Shown piece after piece: positions 6,304-11,882 of a stretch of 11,882 nt of DNA. The notes below the pieces were generated by a model that was not told the DNA's origin, did not search any database, and saw only the letters and a program-made list of their open reading frames with translations. The DNA comes from Dehalococcoidia bacterium (GTDB taxonomy: Bacteria; Chloroflexota; Dehalococcoidia; Dehalococcoidales; Fen-1064): positions 1 to 11,882 of the forward strand of contig DUES01000058.1 of NCBI GenBank assembly GCA_011192055.1, written 5' to 3'. The first letter of the stretch is position 1, and each line of letters begins with the position of its first letter. A program made the position numbers and the translations under genes.

Positions 6304-7521
6304 GTGGAAGGACGAGATGTCGTCATAGTAGACTACCTGCGGTCTCCATTTTCCCGTTCGAGGCCGCGAGAGCCGGAGAGGGATGTTTTTAATAGTGTCC
6401 GCATGGATGATGTTGCTGCCGACCTGATAAAGGAGCTCATCAAACGCACCGGAATCAGGCCCGATGATATTGATGAGCTTATCGCCGGTACGGCACAGCC
6501 GTGGGGTGAGCAGATGATGTTTGGGGCAAGGCTTATCGCCTTTCTGGCCGAACTTCCTTTCAGTGTTGCCGCACAGCACATAGACCGTCAATGCGGTTCT
6601 TCCATGTCGGCAGTACATACGGCAGCGATGGAGATAGCCCTGGGATTTTCAGATATTGTCGTTTCCTGCGGTATAGAGCATATGACCCATGTCCCGATGG
6701 GAGGTCCCGGTGGTGGTGACCCCAGCCTTTCGCCCGTAAAACCAAACGAAAAACTCTTTCTGGACCCCCGTTTTCAGAAATATGACCTGTTGACAGCAAT
6801 GAATATGGGGCTTACGGCTGAAAAGCTCTTGAAGACGACAAGCATCACCCGGGAAGAGATGGACAGGTGGTCGTTGCGAAGCCACCAGATGGCTGCTAAA
6901 GCTCTGGAAGAAGGCTTTTTCAAGGATGAAATTATGCCCGTAGAAGTGACGCTGGGCGACGGCACCAGGCAGGTAATAGACCATGATGTCAGCATCCGTC
7001 CGACCACTACCTACGAAGCACTGGCAGGGTTGAATCCGGCTTATGTCCCGGATGGACAGATAACGGCAGGAAATTCCTCGCCGCTTAATGCCGGTGCCAC
7101 TGCCATAATACTGATGTCACGGGAAAAAGCCGTTGAACTGGACCTGAAGCCCCTGGCGCAGGTCTGTTCAATGGGGTGGGCCGGAGTCGACCCTTCGATG
7201 ATGGGACTGGGGCCCGTTCCGGCCAGCCGGAAAGCCCTGAAACATGCCGGCCTGGAAGTCAGGGACATTGATTTCTGGGAAATAAATGAAGCATTTGCTA
7301 TTGTTACCTTGAATGCGATTAAGGAACTGGGTATTGACCCGGATAAAGTAAATGTTAAGGGTGGTGCAGTAGCCATGGGTCATCCTCTCGGTGCTACCGG
7401 TACCAGGCTTGTCGGTACACTTGCCAGAATCCTTAACAGCGAAGGCGGTACGTACGGTCTGGCAACTCCCTGTTGTGGTGGCGGTCAGGGAGTGGCCACG
7501 ATTATCAAGAGAGAAATTTAG
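6304..7521 (+). CDS. Thiolase family acetyl-CoA C-acyltransferase
   Basis: A 405-residue thiolase that either cleaves 3-ketoacyl-CoA with CoA (degradation) or condenses two acyl-CoAs. The length is normal for the family. All active-site blocks are present: DRQCGSSMSAV with nucleophile Cys97, NEAFAIV (328-334), GGAVAMGHPLGATGTR (353-368) with His360, and TPCCGGGQG with Cys390 as the second catalytic cysteine. The start is GTG at 6304 with AAGGAGG 10 nt upstream. It is probably transcribed alone, since the next gene is convergent. It would do the last step of the acyl-CoA breakdown that the dehydrogenase at 1-584 begins, although the transporter operon separates the two genes. Degradative versus biosynthetic direction cannot be settled from sequence; the NEAFAIV form is seen in both. 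Confidence 0.95.
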   Translation: MEGRDVVIVDYLRSPFSRSRPREPERDVFNSVRMDDVAADLIKELIKRTGIRPDDIDELIAGTAQPWGEQMMFGARLIAFLAELPFSVAAQHIDRQCGSSMSAVHTAAMEIALGFSDIVVSCGIEHMTHVPMGGPGGGDPSLSPVKPNEKLFLDPRFQKYDLLTAMNMGLTAEKLLKTTSITREEMDRWSLRSHQMAAKALEEGFFKDEIMPVEVTLGDGTRQVIDHDVSIRPTTTYEALAGLNPAYVPDGQITAGNSSPLNAGATAIILMSREKAVELDLKPLAQVCSMGWAGVDPSMMGLGPVPASRKALKHAGLEVRDIDFWEINEAFAIVTLNAIKELGIDPDKVNVKGGAVAMGHPLGATGTRLVGTLARILNSEGGTYGLATPCCGGGQGVATIIKREI

Positions 7522-7590
7522 CAACCGGGAAAAATCTTGCTTACCAGCAATAGTGCACCAGACGTATTCGCCTACAGGCTGGGATTAATA

Positions 7591-7908
7591 TCAGGGGTCA
7601 ATATCAAGTCTGATAGAGGGGTTATACCCTTTGTAATTCAGGAAGCTGCTGAAGGTAGCAGTGTACTCTCGGACCAGTTCAAGGCCAGACATGGGGCGGA
7701 AGCGCTTGTCTTTCAGGTCATACGTTGACCGGGCAACCTTTGTATTGTACCAGGAGTGTACTTCCCGGTGGCAGGAGGGGCATAACCAGAACGTTTGTGA
7801 TTCCGGAATTCCGGCCTGTTCGCTTATTTCGGCAGGAACGATATGGTGCAGTTCCAAGTTACCGGAAGTACCGCTGTACCCGCATACCTGGCATGCTTTC
7901 ATGGCCAC
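7591..7908 (-). CDS. Small HNH endonuclease-domain protein
   Basis: A 105-residue protein made almost entirely of an HNH nuclease fold. CQVCGY (residues 6-11) and LCPSCHREVH (about 42-51) supply paired zinc-binding cysteines, and LELHHIVP (18-25) supplies the central His-His of the metal-binding finger; His51 would be the last H. The C-terminal half is basic and of unknown role. I chose GTG at 7908 because GGGGAGG lies 7 nt upstream; an ATG two codons in (7902) is the alternative. It is convergent with the thiolase gene (69-bp gap) and divergent from the next gene, so it is a lone gene. No phage, integrase or restriction gene is nearby. Role unknown: a stand-alone nuclease, an anti-phage factor or a remnant of a mobile element are all possible. 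Confidence 0.85.
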   Translation of the reverse strand: MAMKACQVCGYSGTSGNLELHHIVPAEISEQAGIPESQTFWLCPSCHREVHSWYNTKVARSTYDLKDKRFRPMSGLELVREYTATFSSFLNYKGYNPSIRLDIDP

Positions 7909-7965
7909 TTATTTGCCTCCCCGGTGCCGCCCCGGTAAAATACTTCAGGACCTCACCCGAGTAAT

Positions 7966-7984
7966 GTGGTCATTGTTGAACCAC
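7966..7984 (-). promoter_or_regulatory. Inverted repeat at the predicted HNH transcription start
   Basis: GTGG-TCA and TGA-CCAC pair across a TTGT loop with one unpaired A. The element overlaps the predicted start point of the leftward promoter at 7986-8014, where it could act as an operator or as a 5' hairpin on the message. Confidence 0.3.
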
Positions 7985-7985
7985 T

Positions 7986-8014
7986 ATCGTAATTCGTTGG
8001 GAAGAGATTGTCAA
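7986..8014 (-). promoter_or_regulatory. Candidate sigma-70 promoter for the HNH gene
   Basis: On the minus strand, TTGACA (8014-8009), a 17-bp spacer, then TACGAT (7991-7986). A start near 7979 gives a leader of about 70 nt to the GTG at 7908. Confidence 0.45.
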
Positions 8015-8070
8015 TAGTCGACATAAAACAGTTACAGGAACTGCCTGCAAGTAAAACCAGAGTATGCACT

Positions 8071-8076
8071 TATAAT
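8071..8076 (+). promoter_or_regulatory. Candidate -10 element (TATAAT) for the acyl-CoA synthetase subunit gene
   Basis: A perfect TATAAT lies 24 nt before the TTG start at 8101, and the Shine-Dalgarno AGGAGG is at 8091-8096. No good -35 is seen at 16-18 bp, so the promoter is weak, activated, or a chance match. The leader would be under 20 nt. Confidence 0.35.
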
Positions 8077-8100
8077 GCTTCGAACGTTTGAGGAGGAATA

Positions 8101-9522
8101 TTGAAAGTTGACTTCAAGAAGCTCGACAGGGCATTCAACCCCCGGTGTGTCGTGGTTGTCGGGGACAGCAAAAAGGGAAATTTCCACTGGCTTAATAATG
8201 AGAGTACTTTCACCGGAAAACTCTATTCGGTCCAGGTAAACCCGGAGTCAATCGAGGGTATTAAGGCCCTCGGGGTGGAAAATTTTACGAGTATCCTTGA
8301 TATTCCGGAACCTGTAGACCTGGCCATAATCAACCTCCCGCGGCAAATGGCCCCCCGGATACTTGATGATTGCATACGGAAGCAGGTTGCTGCCGTTCAT
8401 TTCTTCTCTGCCGGTTTTTCAGAGACAAATACGGAGGAGGGAATCAGGCTGGAGCAGGCTATTAAAGAAAAAGCGGAGCAGGCCGACTTACATATCGTCG
8501 GTCCGAACTGCCGGGGTATTTTCACACCGGGAATAGGCCTCAGGCAAATCGGGTACCAGTACAGTGGCTGCAGCGGACCGGTAGGCCTTATCTCCCAGAG
8601 CGGCGGACACGCCATGTACTTTACCCGCGAAGCGCATAGTGAAGGCGTTAATATTAATAAATCGGTCAGCTTTGGGAATGGTACTGTGCTGCATGCCAGT
8701 GACTACCTTGCCTATTTCGGACAGGACCCTTCAGTTGAAGTTATTGCCATGTACCTGGAAGGAGTGAGAAACGGCAGCAGGTTTTTCTCGGTGCTGCGGG
8801 AAGTGGCCGCCAGGAAACCGGTGGTCATCTGGAAGGGCGGCTGGACAACCGACGGTGGACGGGCTGTCGGTTCGCATACCGCCTCTCTGGCAGTACCGCA
8901 GGATGTGTGGACGTCAGCCATGAGACAGTGCGGGGCAATACAGGTATTCAGTCAGGAAAGCCTGATAGACACACTGAAAGCCCTTATCTTCCTGCCACCT
9001 GTTGAGGGCGACAGGATGGGAATAGTCGGCGGTGCCGGCGGTCAGTCCATAGCCAGCACCGACGCTTTTTCGGGTGCCGGATTCAGGGTACCTCAGCTTA
9101 CTGAAGATTCCTATGAAGAACTGGATACATTTTTCAGCCTGATAGGAGGCAGCTACCGGAATCCGGTCGATACTGATGCCGGCAGGAACCGGCAACAACT
9201 GGCACGTGTCCTTGAGATTGTAGCCACGGATGCCAACATTGATAACCTGGTGCTCCTCTCCAGGGTAGGTACGTTTATGTTCTCGCCACAGCAACGCGAA
9301 GCTGATTTCAAGGCAGCCCTGGAAATAAAAGGTAAGACTGAAAAACCGTTTCTGGCTGTTTTGCCCTATTACAATCCGGAGGAAATGGCAGAAGCACGAG
9401 ATACGATACCCAGGTTCCAGGAATGCGGCATACCCGTTTTCCCCACGCGGGAAAGGGCAGCTTCAGCCCTGAAAAAGGTATTTGATTATTACCAGTTCAA
9501 GCGCAATCTTACAGAGGGATAG
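8101..9522 (+). CDS. NDP-forming acyl-CoA synthetase, CoA-binding/ligase (alpha-type) subunit
   Basis: A 473-residue protein of the acetate--CoA ligase (ADP-forming) alpha / succinyl-CoA synthetase-like family, which interconverts acyl-CoA plus phosphate and free acid with ATP. Residues 10-135 form a CoA-binding Rossmann-like domain (FNPRCVVVVGDS; GFSETNTEEG at 105-114; GPNCRGI at 134-140). Residues 160-300 form the first ligase domain with SQSGGH (165-170) and KGGWTTDGGRAVGSHTASLA. His259 there matches the phosphohistidine. Residues 304-465 are the second ligase domain. The ATP-grasp (beta) half is absent, so a partner subunit must be encoded elsewhere. The start is TTG at 8101 with AGGAGG 4 nt upstream; the protein begins KVDFKKLDRAFNP, as expected for the family. 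It is convergent with the M20 gene, 12 bp away. Confidence 0.88.
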   Translation: MKVDFKKLDRAFNPRCVVVVGDSKKGNFHWLNNESTFTGKLYSVQVNPESIEGIKALGVENFTSILDIPEPVDLAIINLPRQMAPRILDDCIRKQVAAVHFFSAGFSETNTEEGIRLEQAIKEKAEQADLHIVGPNCRGIFTPGIGLRQIGYQYSGCSGPVGLISQSGGHAMYFTREAHSEGVNINKSVSFGNGTVLHASDYLAYFGQDPSVEVIAMYLEGVRNGSRFFSVLREVAARKPVVIWKGGWTTDGGRAVGSHTASLAVPQDVWTSAMRQCGAIQVFSQESLIDTLKALIFLPPVEGDRMGIVGGAGGQSIASTDAFSGAGFRVPQLTEDSYEELDTFFSLIGGSYRNPVDTDAGRNRQQLARVLEIVATDANIDNLVLLSRVGTFMFSPQQREADFKAALEIKGKTEKPFLAVLPYYNPEEMAEARDTIPRFQECGIPVFPTRERAASALKKVFDYYQFKRNLTEG

Positions 9523-9534
9523 AATAATTCGGCG

Positions 9535-10866
9535 TTAGCCCTGATATACTTCTTCTTTGCGCAGGCTGTCCAGTAAATCAAGGTATTCCTGCCTGGTCAT
9601 CTTTGGTTTGTGTCTGGCGACAGTTTCATTCCCTCTTACTGCGCCATCACCAAGAAGGTCTATTACCGTCATGGCCATTATCTTGGCGGGATTAAGGACA
9701 GCCATTTCGTAGTCTTCAATCAGGTAGTCATCGCCATGGGCATTGCCGGTTGCACCGGCAGCATGAGGGTGGATGGCCGGCATGATATTACTCACATCTC
9801 CCATATCGGTTGAACCGGTGCTGTGATAGCCCGGTGGCGCAACTTTCCGCTTTCCCAGTAAAGATTCGGCATTGGCACGGTAGTCCGCAACCAGGTTACG
9901 GTCATTGACCAGCGGGAGATAACCGGGGAGTGTTTTTATGCGTACGTTGCCGCCAACAGCCAGGGCTCCGGCACGGAGGGCACGGTCTACCTTCTCATTA
10001 GCGTCCTTTATCGCTTCCAGGGTCTTTCCCCGCACGAAGGTCTCCATGCGTACATCAGCCGGTACAATATTCACCGCCTGTCCGCCTCTGGTAATAATCG
10101 GGTGCACTCTAATAGTATCCGCGTCTTTAAATGTTTCCCGCTGGGCGTGTATTGCGGAAAGGGCAATTGTAGCGGCATTGAGTGCATTTATACCGGCATG
10201 CGGGGCACCTCCGGCATGAGCGCCACGCCCGATGAACTGTACCTGTTTTGCTACACAGCCGTTACAGGTACCGCCCATTCCGACAAGTTTGCCCCCGAAG
10301 GCCGTACCGGTGTGGGTCATTACGGCCATGTCAATATCATCAAACTCACCGAGTTTGATAAGCTCCGGTTTGCCGCCGAGATAGCTTATTTTCCCCTGCG
10401 CGCGCAGTTCTTCGCGGTACTCAATCTCTATGTACTCCTCCGCCGGTACTGCGATAAAGGCGACCCTGCCCGCCAGAGAAGGCAATATTCCTGCACGTAT
10501 CAGACCGGTGGCAACACCTATCAACATTCCGATCTGGACATTGTGACCGCAGGCATGTGCGGCACCCGTCTCCGGGTCCGCATTGGGATGTCCTGGTACA
10601 ATCAGGGAGTCGAGTTCACCAAGGACGGCAACCGTCGGCCCTTCGCTTCCACCTTTTACAGTCCCTTTTACACCCGTAATACCCAGTCCGTCACGGTAGT
10701 CAATCCCCAGCCCGGCAAATTTCTCCGCAACAAGGCGTGATGTTTTTTTCTCCCGGAAACCAGGCTCAGGATTGTCCATGATGGTTTTAGCCACGGCTAC
10801 AATTTCATCGCTTCGACTGTCAATTTCGGAGCATACCTTTGATTTCAGTTCTTCTTTTGAAAGCAT
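9535..10866 (-). CDS. M20-family metallo-amidohydrolase (M20D/AbgB-like)
   Basis: A 443-residue zinc-dependent hydrolase of N-acyl or peptide bonds; relatives cut N-acyl amino acids, aminobenzoyl-glutamate or hippurate. The metal-site motifs are in order: ELDSL (84-88) with Asp86, HACGHN (104-109) with Cys106 and His108, PAEEY (141-145) with the general base Glu142 and ligand Glu143, THTG near 184-187, and HGDDY (377-381). The lid/dimerisation domain carries GRGAHAGGAPHAGINALNA (214-232). The Cys in the CGHN motif is typical of subfamily M20D. There is no signal peptide, so it is cytoplasmic. The ATG at 10866 has an AGGGGG just upstream. It follows the leftward ABC ATPase gene by 88 bp and may be co-transcribed with it. 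Substrate is not predictable. Confidence 0.92.
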   Translation of the reverse strand: MLSKEELKSKVCSEIDSRSDEIVAVAKTIMDNPEPGFREKKTSRLVAEKFAGLGIDYRDGLGITGVKGTVKGGSEGPTVAVLGELDSLIVPGHPNADPETGAAHACGHNVQIGMLIGVATGLIRAGILPSLAGRVAFIAVPAEEYIEIEYREELRAQGKISYLGGKPELIKLGEFDDIDMAVMTHTGTAFGGKLVGMGGTCNGCVAKQVQFIGRGAHAGGAPHAGINALNAATIALSAIHAQRETFKDADTIRVHPIITRGGQAVNIVPADVRMETFVRGKTLEAIKDANEKVDRALRAGALAVGGNVRIKTLPGYLPLVNDRNLVADYRANAESLLGKRKVAPPGYHSTGSTDMGDVSNIMPAIHPHAAGATGNAHGDDYLIEDYEMAVLNPAKIMAMTVIDLLGDGAVRGNETVARHKPKMTRQEYLDLLDSLRKEEVYQG

Positions 10867-10954
10867 GATTCCCCCTGACTGAATTGGTGTCTTCCCGGTT
10901 AAAGTGCGTTCGAATCAGTTTACGGGTTTATGTATTGATTACAGGTTAATAACC

Positions 10955-11638
10955 TTAGCTGACAAACGTACCGTCTCTCAGTTCCATGGTAGCAGAAGCA
11001 AACCGGTTGGCAACAACCACGTCATGGCTGGCGACGATGATGGCCACGTTTTCCTGCTCTGTGATGTTCTTGAGCAGGGTGAATATTGCTGTCCCGGTGG
11101 CCGAGTCAAGTTCACCGGTAGGTTCATCAGCCAGGATAACGGACGGACGGTGGACCACTGCACGTGCTACGGCAATACGCTGTTGCTCCCCGCCTGACAT
11201 TTCATAGGGCCGGTGTCCTGCCCGGTCAGTCAGCCCTACGAGTTCCAATACCTCTTCGGTGCGCTGAATCCGTTCCCTCCGACTCCACTCGGCAATCCGC
11301 AGCGGTAACTCAATATTCTCGTAAGCGGAAAGAAGGGGAAGAAGGCCAAATGACTGAAAGACAAAACCAATCTTGCAGCGTCGTAACTGGGCCAGTTCCC
11401 ATTCCGAGAGAGTGGCAAGGTCCTGGCTATCAAGATGAATGATACCTGAAGTAGGCATGTCCAGTCCGGCAAGAAGATTGAGCAAGGTGGTCTTGCCGGA
11501 ACCCGAAGGGCCCGTAATTACCATCAGCTCGCCGGAACGTGCTGTGAAGTTGACATCATGGAGCGCTTCCACACGTGTCGAACCAAGGAAGAATGTGCGG
11601 GCTACGTCCTCAGCGAAGACCAGCGGTGCATTTGTCAC
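10955..11638 (-). CDS. ABC transporter ATP-binding protein, LolD/MacB/FtsE-like
   Basis: A 227-residue single-domain ABC ATPase. Walker A GPSGSGKT (43-50), Q-loop Gln95 in FVFQSFGLLP, signature MSGGEQQ (147-153), Walker B VILADE (167-172) followed by PTGELD, and His205 in ASHD. The ADEPTGxLD wording and short length place it with ATPases that serve FtsX/MacB-type permeases (lipoprotein sorting, peptide or antibiotic export, cell-wall control), not with nutrient importers. The start is GTG at 11638 with AAGGAG upstream. Its GTG overlaps the stop of the preceding gene (GTGA), so the two are translationally coupled. No permease is visible in the window; it is expected further upstream in the same operon. 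Confidence 0.92.
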   Translation of the reverse strand: MTNAPLVFAEDVARTFFLGSTRVEALHDVNFTARSGELMVITGPSGSGKTTLLNLLAGLDMPTSGIIHLDSQDLATLSEWELAQLRRCKIGFVFQSFGLLPLLSAYENIELPLRIAEWSRRERIQRTEEVLELVGLTDRAGHRPYEMSGGEQQRIAVARAVVHRPSVILADEPTGELDSATGTAIFTLLKNITEQENVAIIVASHDVVVANRFASATMELRDGTFVS

Positions 11639-11882
11639 TCTTTATCTCCTTCTTGCCCGTCTACGGGCCATACCGCAAGGTGGTCCTCTTCCATAAGTAC
11701 CCTGGCTCTCCGCCCGAACTTCAAACGCTCGACAAGGTTGCGAGGAATCTGGAGACGGCCGACACTATCTACCACGATGAATTCATCGTGGGTTTCTTCA
11801 ATCTGGTCTCCGGTCCGACTGAAGTCGAATTTCGGTTTTCGGATATTCTCCTGGCTGGTCCGCCCATCACGAATGGTAACTA
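11635..11882 (-). CDS. C-terminal part of an ABC ATPase-like protein with an AbrB/SpoVT-type domain (5' end outside window)
   Basis: An open frame with no start inside the window gives 81 residues ending in TGA at 11635-11637. It begins VTIRDGRTSQENIRK, which is how MacB-type ABC ATPases commonly end (strand plus RDGR). After a linker it continues DEFIVVDSVGRLQIPRNLVE and a segment ending RARVLMEEDHLAVWP (visible residues 32-72). That pattern (V-D-x-x-G-R-x-x-I-P, then a basic RARV strand and a closing hydrophobic strand) is the swapped-hairpin fold of AbrB/SpoVT/MraZ-like proteins. The stop overlaps the start of the next ATPase by 4 nt. I infer two ATPases in tandem, the first with a C-terminal AbrB-like tail. 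The ABC assignment rests on a few residues and needs the upstream sequence. Confidence 0.62.
   Translation of the reverse strand, partial: VTIRDGRTSQENIRKPKFDFSRTGDQIEETHDEFIVVDSVGRLQIPRNLVERLKFGRRARVLMEEDHLAVWPVDGQEGDKE
11772..11791. repeat. Perfect 20-bp palindrome inside the AbrB-like coding segment
   Basis: CCACGATGAA followed by its exact reverse complement TTCATCGTGG, centred on an EcoRI-like GAATTC. It lies within the codons for the start of the AbrB-like domain. It could be chance, a protein-binding site, or an RNA hairpin within the message. Confidence 0.6.

Noticed and set aside
7522..7590. A small TTGCT/AGCAA hairpin between the convergent thiolase and HNH genes as a terminator.
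   Set aside because: Only five weak base pairs and no T run; not supported.
1..11882. CRISPR array, tRNA, rRNA, insertion sequence or prophage.
   Set aside because: No regularly spaced repeats, cloverleaf-like sequence, rRNA motif, transposase or integrase was seen on reading both strands.

Overview
The window is bacterial, of moderate G+C, with GTG and TTG start codons, good Shine-Dalgarno sites and lipoprotein signals. The mix of acyl-CoA dehydrogenase, thiolase, a split NDP-forming acyl-CoA synthetase subunit, an M20 amidohydrolase and a quaternary-amine ABC transporter resembles what I know of Chloroflexota (Dehalococcoidia-like) and other anaerobic acyl-CoA degraders. That placement is an impression and has not been tested.

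Layout. 1-584 (+) is the 3' end of an acyl-CoA dehydrogenase. 705-5775 (-) is a glycine-betaine/proline-type uptake operon, transcribed right to left: ATPase with CBS domains (proV), permease (proW), a binding lipoprotein (copy B), and a second binding lipoprotein (copy A). 5776-6303 is a divergent intergenic region with candidate promoters for both sides and a possible structured leader for the transporter operon. 6304-7521 (+) is a thiolase. 7591-7908 (-) is a small HNH protein. 8101-9522 (+) is the CoA-binding/ligase (alpha-type) subunit of an NDP-forming acyl-CoA synthetase. 9535-10866 (-) is an M20 amidohydrolase. 10955-11638 (-) is a LolD/MacB-type ABC ATPase. 11635-11882 (-) is the tail of another gene, which looks like an ABC ATPase ending fused to an AbrB/SpoVT-like domain. 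Its stop codon overlaps the next start codon.

The clearest story is a tandem duplication of about 1.5 kb. The two binding-protein genes are gapless paralogues, about 71% identical by hand count. Between them lie a decayed copy of the proW 3' end (1886-2014, in-frame deletions plus two GGA-to-TGA stops) and a decayed copy of the acyl-CoA dehydrogenase 3' end (2024-2097). The repeat unit therefore ran from the end of the dehydrogenase gene, through its terminator and the binding protein, into the end of proW. The junction can be placed at about 2015-2023. Both binding proteins look intact and have probably diverged in ligand preference.

Working together: the ProV/ProW pair with two alternative lipoproteins would import quaternary amines such as betaines or carnitine, as osmoprotectants or substrates. 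The dehydrogenase, thiolase and CoA-ligase subunit fit acyl-CoA breakdown. A link between the two is possible but is only inferred. I see no CRISPR array, tRNA, rRNA, insertion sequence or obvious phage gene.
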